From Nevskia sp035651715 (GTDB taxonomy: Bacteria > Pseudomonadota > Gammaproteobacteria > Nevskiales > Nevskiaceae): 64,000 nucleotides of DNA. Below the pieces are notes generated by a model that searched no databases, had not been told where the DNA came from, and worked only from the letters and a program-made list of their open reading frames with translations. Position 1 is the first letter of the stretch, and each line of letters opens with the position of its first letter. Positions 17,415 through 25,183 of this stretch are shown here, piece after piece. The DNA lies in NCBI GenBank assembly GCA_035651715.1, contig DASRFD010000047.1, positions 77,310 to 141,309 of the forward strand, given 5' to 3'. Position numbers and translations under genes: made by a program.

Positions 17415-17936
17415 ATGAGCCAGGTCCACAGCACGATCCAGCCGGCCACGGGCGCGGCGCCCGTCGCCGCCGGCGGCGAATTCCTCACCTTCACCCTGGG
17501 GGCCGAGGAATACGGCGTCGACATCCTCAAGGTGCAGGAGATCCGCGGCTACGACGCCGTGACCCGCATCCCCGACACCCCCGACTTCATCAAAGGCGTG
17601 GTCAACCTGCGCGGCGCCATCGTGCCGGTGGTGGACCTGCGCCTGAAGCTGCGCCTCGGCTCGGCCGAGTACAACAGCCTCACCGTGATGATCGTGCTGA
17701 ACATCGCCCGCCGCGTGGTCGGCGTCGTCGTCGACAGCGTCTCCGACGTGATCCAGCTCGCCGCTGAGCAGATGCACCCGGCGCCGGAGTTCGGCGGCCA
17801 GGTCGACACCCGCTTCATCTCGGGCCTCGGCACCGTCGAGCAGCGCATGCTGATCCTGCTCGACATCGAAAAACTTCTCAGCTCACAGGACATGGCCCTG
17901 CTGCCCGAGGCAGCCGGCGATTCTGTGCGGCACTGA
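17415..17936 (+). CDS. cheW: CheW coupling protein (second module)
   Basis: The 173-residue CheW has a short Ala-rich N-terminal extension, then FLTFTLGAEEYGVDILKVQE, GVVNLRGAIVPVVDLRLKL and ISGLGTVEQRMLILLDIEK. It is a canonical adaptor with no fused domain. The ATG follows AAGGAG by about 8 bases. It lies between cheA and the soluble MCP, as in Che2 clusters. Confidence 0.95.
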   Translation: MSQVHSTIQPATGAAPVAAGGEFLTFTLGAEEYGVDILKVQEIRGYDAVTRIPDTPDFIKGVVNLRGAIVPVVDLRLKLRLGSAEYNSLTVMIVLNIARRVVGVVVDSVSDVIQLAAEQMHPAPEFGGQVDTRFISGLGTVEQRMLILLDIEKLLSSQDMALLPEAAGDSVRH

Positions 17937-17953
17937 CTCCAGGAGCACGTCCC

Positions 17954-20900
17954 ATGAGCACCAAGAGCAAAGTCCAGAGCAAGTCCAAGCCCGCCCCGCG
18001 CCGGTCGCGCCCGGCTCCGGCCAAGGCCGCCGGCCCGACGGCCGCGCTGGCGCGGGAGGCCGCCGAGCTGCGGGCGCGCATCGAGGCCACCGCGCGCCTG
18101 CGGGCGATGTACCGGCTCGACCTGGGCGGCGTGATCCTCAGCGCCAACGCCAACTTCCTGCGCCCGCTGGGCTACTCGGAAGCCGAGCTGGTCGGCACCC
18201 CGCTGAAGCAGCTGCTGCCGGAGTCGTTCCATTCCGGCGAGGCCTACCGCAGGATCTGGGACAACCTGCGCGCCGGCGGCTCCGAGGCGGTCGAGCTTCG
18301 CGTCAGGAGCAGAAGCGGCGAGGACGTCGTTTTCCAGACCAATCTCAACGCCGTGGTGGGCGTGGACGGGCGCACCTTCGAGATCCTGGTCTACGCCACC
18401 GACGTGACCCGGCAGAAGCTGCAGGAAACCGACTTCCAGGGGCAGGTCGCCGCCATCAGCCGCGCCCAGGCGGTCATCGAATTCTCCCTCGACGGGCGCA
18501 TCCTGCGGGCCAACGACAACTTCCTGCGGACGGTGGGCTACAGCCTGGCCGAGATCGAGGGCCAGCATCACCGGATGTTCGTCGATCCCGCCTACCGCGA
18601 CAGCGAGGAGTACCGGCGCTTCTGGGAAAAGCTGGGACGGGGCGAATTCGATTCCGGGCAATACCAGCGGATCGCCAGGGGCGGCCGCAAGATCTGGCTG
18701 CAGGCCAACTACAGCCCGATCCTGGACATTTCCGGACAAGCCTACAAGGTGGTGAAGTACGCCATCGACATCACCGCCGCCAAGGAGGCCGAGCTGGCCA
18801 GCGCCGAGCGCGAGCGGCGCCAGGCCGCCGAGATGGCGAGGGTCAAGCGCGGCCTCGACGTGGTGGCCACCAACGTCATGGTCGCCGACGCCGACCTCAA
18901 CGTGGTTTACGTCAACGAATCGATCAGGCGCATGCTCGCCGCGGCCGAGGCCGACATCAAGAAGGATGTCCCCGCGTTCGAAGCCAGCAGCGTGGTCGGC
19001 ACCAACATCGACCGCTTCCACAAGAATCCGGCCTACCAGCGCGGCCTGCTGGCCCGGCTGCAGACCGCCCACAACGCCAAGCTCGCCATCGGCGGCCGCA
19101 CCTTCTCGCTGCTGCTCAACCCGATCAACGACGAGGCCGGCGGCCGCCTCGGCTATGTGGTCGAGTGGAAGGACATGACCGCCGAGCTGGCCGCCGCCGA
19201 GCGCGAAAGGCGCCAGGCCGCCGAAACCGCCCGCATCAAGCAGGGCCTCGACGTGGTGGCGACCAACGTCATGGTCGCCGACGGCGATTACAACATCGTC
19301 TACCTCAACGATTCCATCCGGCAGATGCTGGCCGAGGCCGAAGCCGACATCCGCAAGGACCTGCCGGGCTTCTCCGCCTCCAAGGTGCTGGGCTCCAACA
19401 TCGACGTGTTCCACAAGAACCCGTCCTACCAGCGCGGGCTGCTCGACAAGCTCAGCCATACCCACAAGGCCACGCTGAAGATCGGCGGCCGCACCTTCAA
19501 CCTGATTCTCAACCCGATCGTCGGCGGCGGCGGCGAGCGCCTGGGCATCGTCGTCGAATGGAAGGACATGACGGCGGAACTGGCCGCGGCCGAGCGCGAG
19601 AAGCGCACCGCCGACGAGAACCTGCGCATCCGCAACGCCCTCGACAACGTCACCACCAACGTCATGATCGCCAACAACAACCGCGAGATCATGTACGTCA
19701 ACAAGTCGATCATGGAGATGCTGGGCAAGGCCGAGGCCGACCTGCGCCGCGACCTGCCGAGCTTCGACCTGCGCCGCATCATGGGCGGCTCGATCGACCA
19801 GTTCCACCGCAATCCCGAGCACCAGAAGCGCGTGCTGGAAAACCTGCGGGACACCTACCGCGCGCAGATCAAGGTCGGCGGCCGCGTCTTCGCGCTGACC
19901 GTGAACCCGATCATCAATCCGCAGGGCGAGCGCCTGGGCACGGTGGTCGAGTGGCTCGACCGCACCGCCGAGATCGCGGTGGAGGCCGAGGTCGGCGGCA
20001 TCGTGCAGGCGGCGGCCGACGGCGACTTCAGCCGGCGCATCAGCGTCGACGGCAAGGACGGCTTCTTCCGCCAGCTGGCCGACAGCATCAACCAGCTGCT
20101 GCAGACCAGCGGCCAGGGCCTGGACGACGTGGCCCGCGTGCTCACCGCCCTGGCCGGCGGCGACCTCACGCAGCAGATGTCCGGCGACTACAAGGGCACG
20201 TTCGGCAAGCTCAAGGACGACGCCAACAGCACCATCATGCAGCTGACCCGCATCGTCGGCCAGATCAAGCAGGCGTCCGACCTGATCGGCACCGCGGCGA
20301 GCGAGATCGCCGCCGGCAACAACGACCTGTCGTCGCGCACCGAGCAGCAGGCCGCCTCGCTGGAGGAGACCGCCTCGTCGATGGAGCAGCTGACCAGCAC
20401 CGTGAAGCAGAACGCCGAGAGCGCCCGCCAGGCCAACCAGCTGGCGATCGGCGCCGGCGATGTCGCCTCCAAGGGCGGCCACGTGGTGAGCGAGGTGGTC
20501 ACCACCATGGCGGCGATCAACGACTCGTCGAAGAAGATCGTCGACATCATCAGCGTCATCGACGGCATCGCCTTCCAGACCAACATCCTGGCGCTCAACG
20601 CCGCGGTGGAGGCGGCGCGCGCCGGCGAACAGGGCCGCGGCTTCGCCGTGGTCGCGGCCGAGGTGCGCAGCCTGGCGCAGCGCTCGGCCGGCGCCGCCAA
20701 GGAGATCAAGACCCTGATCAACGACTCGGTGGAGAAAGTCGGCAACGGCACCATGCTGGTGGAGCAGGCCGGCAAGACCATGGACGAGATCGTGACCAGC
20801 GTGAAGCGCGTCACCGACATCATGGCCGAGATCAGCGCGGCCAGCCAGGAGCAGAGCCAGGGCATCGAGCAGGTCAGCCAGACCATCACGCAGATGGACG

Positions 20901-21196
20901 AGGTCACGCAGCAGAACGCCGCGCTGGTGGAGGAGGCGACCGCCTCGGCCCGCTCGCTGGAGGAGCAGGCCGGCAGCCTGGCGCAGTCGGTCAGCCGCTT
21001 CAACCTCGGCCAGACCGCCGCGGCGCCGCCCGCGCCGGCGCAGCCGCAGCGGGCGGTGGAGCGCGCCGCGGCCGCGGGGCGGCGCCCGCCGCCGGCCAAG
21101 CCGGCCGTGGTCGAGCGGCGCCGTCCGGCGCTGAACGGCAACGGCCAGGGCCACCCCGCCCCCGGTCCGGCCGACCAGCAGTGGACCGAGTTCTGA
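17954..21196 (+). CDS. Soluble multi-PAS methyl-accepting chemotaxis protein
   Basis: The 1080-residue receptor has no membrane segment. After a basic N-terminus come two BdlA-like PAS domains (about 47-160 and 165-280), then three PAS-like units that are exact-length tandem copies (280-410, 411-541, 542-672). HAMP-like linkers follow (about 672-775), then a cytoplasmic MCP signalling domain with the hairpin tip around QTNILALNAAVEAARAGEQG. The C-terminus ends QWTEF, matching the xWxxF pentapeptide that docks CheR/CheB. The arrangement recalls Aer-2/McpB of Pseudomonas, though no heme-ligand assignment can be made from sequence alone. Intracellular redox or ligand sensing is likely. Confidence 0.93.
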   Translation: MSTKSKVQSKSKPAPRRSRPAPAKAAGPTAALAREAAELRARIEATARLRAMYRLDLGGVILSANANFLRPLGYSEAELVGTPLKQLLPESFHSGEAYRRIWDNLRAGGSEAVELRVRSRSGEDVVFQTNLNAVVGVDGRTFEILVYATDVTRQKLQETDFQGQVAAISRAQAVIEFSLDGRILRANDNFLRTVGYSLAEIEGQHHRMFVDPAYRDSEEYRRFWEKLGRGEFDSGQYQRIARGGRKIWLQANYSPILDISGQAYKVVKYAIDITAAKEAELASAERERRQAAEMARVKRGLDVVATNVMVADADLNVVYVNESIRRMLAAAEADIKKDVPAFEASSVVGTNIDRFHKNPAYQRGLLARLQTAHNAKLAIGGRTFSLLLNPINDEAGGRLGYVVEWKDMTAELAAAERERRQAAETARIKQGLDVVATNVMVADGDYNIVYLNDSIRQMLAEAEADIRKDLPGFSASKVLGSNIDVFHKNPSYQRGLLDKLSHTHKATLKIGGRTFNLILNPIVGGGGERLGIVVEWKDMTAELAAAEREKRTADENLRIRNALDNVTTNVMIANNNREIMYVNKSIMEMLGKAEADLRRDLPSFDLRRIMGGSIDQFHRNPEHQKRVLENLRDTYRAQIKVGGRVFALTVNPIINPQGERLGTVVEWLDRTAEIAVEAEVGGIVQAAADGDFSRRISVDGKDGFFRQLADSINQLLQTSGQGLDDVARVLTALAGGDLTQQMSGDYKGTFGKLKDDANSTIMQLTRIVGQIKQASDLIGTAASEIAAGNNDLSSRTEQQAASLEETASSMEQLTSTVKQNAESARQANQLAIGAGDVASKGGHVVSEVVTTMAAINDSSKKIVDIISVIDGIAFQTNILALNAAVEAARAGEQGRGFAVVAAEVRSLAQRSAGAAKEIKTLINDSVEKVGNGTMLVEQAGKTMDEIVTSVKRVTDIMAEISAASQEQSQGIEQVSQTITQMDEVTQQNAALVEEATASARSLEEQAGSLAQSVSRFNLGQTAAAPPAPAQPQRAVERAAAAGRRPPPAKPAVVERRRPALNGNGQGHPAPGPADQQWTEF
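18791..19969 (+). repeat. Three tandem 393-bp PAS-encoding repeats
   Basis: Three direct copies, 18791-19183, 19184-19576 and 19577-19969, each exactly 393 bp (131 codons), lie inside the soluble MCP gene. Landmarks recur at constant distance: the ATG of NVMVAD/NVMIAN at 18878, 19271 and 19664, and the IGGRTF/VGGRVF stretch. Copies 1 and 2 are closest; copy 3 has diverged. This points to internal duplication of a sensory unit, and to a site where copy number could vary by recombination. Confidence 0.9.
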
Positions 21197-21224
21197 GCAC
21201 GACGGCAGACGAGGGAGGCATCGC

Positions 21225-21413
21225 ATGGACACTGTCGAGTGGATCGCCCGTTCGCCCTGCTGGCTGGCGTCCGCGCTGCGCGGCTTCGCCAACTACGGCC
21301 TCAGCCTGAGCGGCATGCCCGGCGTGGTGCCGGTGGTGGTCGCCCCCGTCGCGCCGGCGCGCCCGGCGGCGGCGCGGCGCGCGCCGCCCGACCGCGCCGC
21401 CGGGGAACCATGA
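21225..21413 (+). CDS. Small unknown protein inside the chemotaxis operon
   Basis: A 62-residue product that I do not recognise. The N-terminal half (MDTVEWIARSPCWLASALRG) could form an amphipathic helix with two Trp and one Cys. The second half has a short valine-rich stretch followed by an Ala/Pro/Arg-rich tail. Evidence that it is real: a GGGAGG ribosome site 9 bases before ATG 21225, and a stop that overlaps the cheR ATG (ATGA at 21410-21413). Its position between the MCP and CheR suggests a chemotaxis accessory role, which is inference only. Confidence 0.65.
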   Translation: MDTVEWIARSPCWLASALRGFANYGLSLSGMPGVVPVVVAPVAPARPAAARRAPPDRAAGEP

Positions 21414-22246
21414 CGGCCACCGCGGCCCTGCGCGAATTCGCCTACTCGAAGCGCGACTTCGAGCGGGCGCGCGAGCTGATCCGCGAGCGCGCCGGCATCG
21501 CCCTGTCGCCGTGCAAGGAGGACATGGTCTACGGCCGCCTGGCGCGGCGGGTGCGGCAGCACGGCCTGGGCAGCGTCGGCGAGTACCTGGATTTCCTGGA
21601 GCGCTCGGACGAGGCGGAGTGGCAGGCCTTCACCAACGCCCTGACCACCAACCTCACCGCGTTCTTCCGCGAGCCGCACCATTTCGACACCCTGCGGCAG
21701 CTGTTCGGGCGCCTCGGGCGCGAGCCGCTGCGCCTGTGGTGCGCCGCCGCCAGCACCGGCGAGGAGCCGTACTCGATGGCGATGACCGCGGTCGAGCACT
21801 TCGGCGGCTTCGACGCGCCGGTGCGGGTGCTCGCCACCGATATCGACACCCAGGTGCTGGCCACCGCGCAGCAGGGCATCTACCCGATGCAGCGCACCGA
21901 GAAGCTGTCGCCCGAGCGGCTGCGCCGCTTCTTCCTGCGCGGCACCGGCGCCAACGAGGGGCAGTGCCGGGTGGTCGAGGGCCTGCGCCGCATGATCGAG
22001 TTCCGCCCGCTCAACCTGCTCGACCCGCAGTGGAACCTGCGCGGGCCGTTCGACGCCGTGTTCTGCCGCAACGTCATGATCTATTTCGACAAGCCGACGC
22101 AATACCGCATCCTGGCCCGGATCATGCCGCTGCTGGCGCGCGACGGCCTGTTCTTCGCCGGCCATTCGGAGAGCTTCTTCCACGCCGCCGACCTGCTGCG
22201 CCCGCTGGGGCGCACGGTCTACGCCCACGTCGAGCGGAGGCACTGA
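21410..22246 (+). CDS. cheR: Chemoreceptor methyltransferase CheR
   Basis: CheR methylates receptor glutamates using S-adenosylmethionine. In the 278-residue product, an N-terminal alpha domain (to about 80) leads to TNLTAFFREPHHFDTL, the SAM-binding CAAASTGEEPYSMAM, and NVMIYFDKPTQYRIL with GHSESF near the C-terminus. The ATG overlaps the preceding small gene. The neighbouring MCP carries a QWTEF docking tail suited to this enzyme. Confidence 0.96.
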   Translation: MTATAALREFAYSKRDFERARELIRERAGIALSPCKEDMVYGRLARRVRQHGLGSVGEYLDFLERSDEAEWQAFTNALTTNLTAFFREPHHFDTLRQLFGRLGREPLRLWCAAASTGEEPYSMAMTAVEHFGGFDAPVRVLATDIDTQVLATAQQGIYPMQRTEKLSPERLRRFFLRGTGANEGQCRVVEGLRRMIEFRPLNLLDPQWNLRGPFDAVFCRNVMIYFDKPTQYRILARIMPLLARDGLFFAGHSESFFHAADLLRPLGRTVYAHVERRH

Positions 22247-22247
22247 C

Positions 22248-22865
22248 ATGTACGCCATGCGCAAGGCGCGGCAGGCGGTGGAGATCCGCGACCGCGTCCT
22301 CGGCGGCTACTACGACAACCGCTTCGAGGCGCAGGCGCTCAAGGTCCTGCCCGGCGAGTACATCGTCACCGCCGAGGAAGTCATGCTGGTGACCCTGCTC
22401 GGCTCCTGCGTCTCGGCCTGCATCCGCGACCCGCTTGCCGGCGTCGGCGGCATGAACCATTTCATGCTGCCGGACAGCGAGATCGGCGAGGGCGGCTCGG
22501 CGCGCTACGGCGCCTACGCCATGGAGGTGCTGATCAACGAACTGCTCAAGCGCGGCGCCTCGCGCGGCCGGCTCGAGGCCAAGGTGTTCGGCGGCGGCGC
22601 GGTGCTGGCTTCGCTCAGCAGCAGCAACGTCGGCGAGCGCAACGCGGCGTTCGTGCTGCGCTACCTGGCCGACGAGGGCGTGCCGGTGCTGGCGCAGGAC
22701 CTGGGCGACATCTGCCCGCGCCGCGTGCACTACTTCCCGCGCAGCGGCCGCGTCATGCTGCGGCGCCTGCCGGCGGCGCAGGCCGAAGTGGTGGACAACG
22801 AGACCCTGTACCAGCGCCGCCTGCGCCAGACCCCGGCGACCGGCGAAGTCGAGCTGTTCTCGTGA
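22248..22865 (+). CDS. cheD: Chemoreceptor glutamine deamidase CheD
   Basis: CheD deamidates receptor glutamines and can act with CheC-type phosphatases. In the 205-residue product, the catalytic Cys is in LLGSCVSACIRDP and the His is in GGMNHFMLP, the two family hallmarks. The C-terminus ends GEVELFS, closely matching the tail GSVELF of the MCP at 23976. ATG 22248 is one base after the cheR stop; the stop overlaps the cheB GTG. Confidence 0.95.
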   Translation: MYAMRKARQAVEIRDRVLGGYYDNRFEAQALKVLPGEYIVTAEEVMLVTLLGSCVSACIRDPLAGVGGMNHFMLPDSEIGEGGSARYGAYAMEVLINELLKRGASRGRLEAKVFGGGAVLASLSSSNVGERNAAFVLRYLADEGVPVLAQDLGDICPRRVHYFPRSGRVMLRRLPAAQAEVVDNETLYQRRLRQTPATGEVELFS

Positions 22866-23944
22866 CGGCGACGCCGATCCGCGTGCTGGTGATCGACGAT
22901 TCGGCGCTGATGCGCCAGATCCTGGCCGAGTTCCTCGCCGCCGAACCCGACATCCAGGTGGTCGGCGCCGCGCCGGACCCCTATGTCGCGCGCGACCTGA
23001 TCAAGCAGCTGCATCCCGACGTGCTGACCCTGGACGTGGAGATGCCGCGCATGGACGGCCTCACCTTCCTCGAGAACCTGATGCGCTTGCGGCCGATGCC
23101 GGTGGTGATGGTGTCCTCGCTGACCGAGCGCGGCGCCGAGGTCACCCTGCAGGCGCTGGAGCTGGGCGCGGTCGACTTCGTCACCAAGCCCAAGCTCGAC
23201 CTGGCGCGCGGCATGGCGGCCTATGCCGGCGAGCTGGCCGCGAAGATCCGCGCGGCGGCGTCGGCGCGCGTCCGCCAGCGCACGGCCGCGGCCGCGGCGC
23301 CGGCGGTGCGGGGGCGACGCCCGTTCGGCACCACCGAGAAGATCATCGCCATCGGCGCCTCCACCGGCGGCACCGAGGCGATCCGCGAGGTGCTGGAGCG
23401 GATGCCGGCCGACGCGCCGGCGGTGCTCGTCGTGCAGCACATTCCGCTGGCCTTTTCCGGCCCCTTCGCCGAACGCATGGACCGGCATTCGCCGATGGCG
23501 GTGTGCCAGGCCCGCGACGGCCAGCAGGTGGTGCCGGGCCACGTCTACATCGCGCCGGGCGACCGCCACCTGCTGCTGCGGCGCAACGGCGCGCGCTACG
23601 TCTGCGCCCTGAGCGAGGCGCCGCCGGAGAACCGCCACCGCCCCAGCGTCGACGTGCTGTTCCGCTCGGTGGCCGAGCAGGCCGGCGCCAATGCCGTGGG
23701 CGCCCTGCTCACCGGCATGGGCGAGGACGGCGCGCGCGGCCTGCTGGCGATGCAGCGCGCCGGCGCCGCCACCCTGGCCCAGGACGAGGCCAGCAGCGTG
23801 GTCTGGGGCATGCCCGGCGCCGCGGTGAAGCTGGGCGCGGCGCAGCAGGTCGTGCCCCTGCCGGCGGTGGCGGAGCGCCTGCTGGCGCTGGCCGCCGCCG
23901 TCGATTCCCCCCCTCCTTCAAGAAACGCCGCCGCCGGCCGCTAA
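22862..23944 (+). CDS. cheB: Chemotaxis methylesterase CheB
   Basis: CheB removes receptor methyl groups when phosphorylated. In the 360-residue product, a receiver domain (DDSALMRQIL; LTLDVEMPRMDG; FVTKPKLD) is joined by a linker to the methylesterase. Catalytic Ser is in IGASTGGTEAI, His in VVQHIPLAFSG and Asp in TGMGEDGARG. The start is GTG overlapping the cheD stop. It is the only cheB in the window and may serve both CheA pathways. Confidence 0.96.
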   Translation: MTATPIRVLVIDDSALMRQILAEFLAAEPDIQVVGAAPDPYVARDLIKQLHPDVLTLDVEMPRMDGLTFLENLMRLRPMPVVMVSSLTERGAEVTLQALELGAVDFVTKPKLDLARGMAAYAGELAAKIRAAASARVRQRTAAAAAPAVRGRRPFGTTEKIIAIGASTGGTEAIREVLERMPADAPAVLVVQHIPLAFSGPFAERMDRHSPMAVCQARDGQQVVPGHVYIAPGDRHLLLRRNGARYVCALSEAPPENRHRPSVDVLFRSVAEQAGANAVGALLTGMGEDGARGLLAMQRAGAATLAQDEASSVVWGMPGAAVKLGAAQQVVPLPAVAERLLALAAAVDSPPPSRNAAAGR

Positions 23945-23975
23945 GGGCTCAGCGGCCCCCGTCCGAGAAAGTCCT

Positions 23976-25100
23976 ATGCATACCCTGATCTACAAGCCGT
24001 TCCTGCCGCCGCTGGGGCTGGCGCTGGCCGCCTTGCTGGCGCGGCTCTACGCCACGCCGCCGGAACTGTACTGGCTGCTGCTGGCCGCCACCTTCGCCGC
24101 CTGGCTGTGGACCACCTGGAAAGTCGGCGGCGAGCTGGCGCGCGCCCGCGAGCGGGAACGGGTCAGCGTGCGCACCCTGGAAGACCTGGGCACGGCCCTG
24201 GCCGTCGAAGCCCAGGGCGTGAACCAGGAGGTCGCGCGCGTGCGCGGCCTGGTGCAGCAGGCCGCGCGCGAGCTGGGCGCCAGCTTCGAGAACATGAACC
24301 GCCAGGCGCGCGCCCAGGAGGCCGCCGCCTCGAGCATCGTCAACCGCAACGAGCAGGACGAGGGCGGCGTGCGCCAGTTCGCGCAGAAGACCGGCCAGCT
24401 GATGGAGGGCCTGGTCAACGTGCTGGCCGACGCCAGCCGCCAGAGCGGCACCAGCGTGCAGCTGATCGACGCGATGGTGAAGCACTTCGACGCCATCTTC
24501 GAGCTGCTCGGCGACGTCAGGACCATCGCCGACCAGACCAACCTGCTGGCGCTCAACGCCGCCATCGAGGCGGCGCGCGCCGGCGAGGCCGGGCGCGGCT
24601 TCGCCGTGGTGGCGGAAGAGGTGCGCAACCTGTCGGAGCGCTCCAACAATTTCAACGAGCAGATCCGCAAGCTGGTCTCCAGCTCGAAGGAGGCCATCGC
24701 CACGGTGCGCGACACCGTCGGCGCGCTGGCCGCGCGCGACAGCAGCACCAGCCAGCAGGCGCGGACCGAGGTCGGCGAGTTGCTGGCGCAGATCGAGAAG
24801 GTCGACCGCAAACTCAGCCAGGGCATGCGCGAGGTGGCGACGGCCGGCGAGCAGATCGGCCAGGCGGTGGGCCAGGCGGTGCGCTGCCTGCAGTTCGAGG
24901 ACATCAGCGTGCAGGCCCTGGCCGCCGCCGAGCGCCACGCCCGGCGCCTGCTGGCGGCGCAGGCCGACGCCGCCCGCCTGCTCGGCGCCCACGCGCCGGC
25001 CCTGCCGGCGCCCGCCAGCCCGGCCGAGGACTGGCGCCAGCCGGCGGCTAAGCCGGTGACCCAGGTGACCATGCAGGAAGGCAGCGTCGAGCTGTTCTGA
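23976..25100 (+). CDS. Short membrane methyl-accepting chemotaxis protein
   Basis: The 374-residue MCP has two close hydrophobic segments (about 8-27 and 30-47) and no periplasmic domain. A coiled linker follows, then a signalling tip ADQTNLLALNAAIEAARAGE. It has no QWTEF-type pentapeptide; instead it ends GSVELF, like the CheD C-terminus. The compact topology suggests sensing within or near the membrane, or a signal from a partner. It closes the + strand block and faces a - strand gene. Confidence 0.92.
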   Translation: MHTLIYKPFLPPLGLALAALLARLYATPPELYWLLLAATFAAWLWTTWKVGGELARARERERVSVRTLEDLGTALAVEAQGVNQEVARVRGLVQQAARELGASFENMNRQARAQEAAASSIVNRNEQDEGGVRQFAQKTGQLMEGLVNVLADASRQSGTSVQLIDAMVKHFDAIFELLGDVRTIADQTNLLALNAAIEAARAGEAGRGFAVVAEEVRNLSERSNNFNEQIRKLVSSSKEAIATVRDTVGALAARDSSTSQQARTEVGELLAQIEKVDRKLSQGMREVATAGEQIGQAVGQAVRCLQFEDISVQALAAAERHARRLLAAQADAARLLGAHAPALPAPASPAEDWRQPAAKPVTQVTMQEGSVELF

Positions 25101-25109
25101 GGAGGCGGC

Positions 25110-25126
25110 GGCGGCCGATGGCCGCC
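25110..25126 (+). terminator. GC hairpin after the chemotaxis operon
   Basis: GGCGGCC (25110-25116) and GGCCGCC (25120-25126) form a 7-bp stem with a 3-base loop, 10 bases after the MCP stop and between convergent genes. No T-tract follows, so this is at most a weak or Rho-assisted terminator. Confidence 0.35.
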
Positions 25127-25183
25127 GGCGCGTTGCCGCAGACGGCTGCCCGGGGGAACGCAGCGATCGAAACAGCGTTAGCC

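Noticed and set aside
23942..23976. Sigma-28-like TAAG-N16-TCCGAGAA before the membrane MCP gene
   Set aside because: The -35 includes the cheB stop codon and the predicted start would coincide with the ATG, giving a leaderless mRNA; the -10 match is modest.
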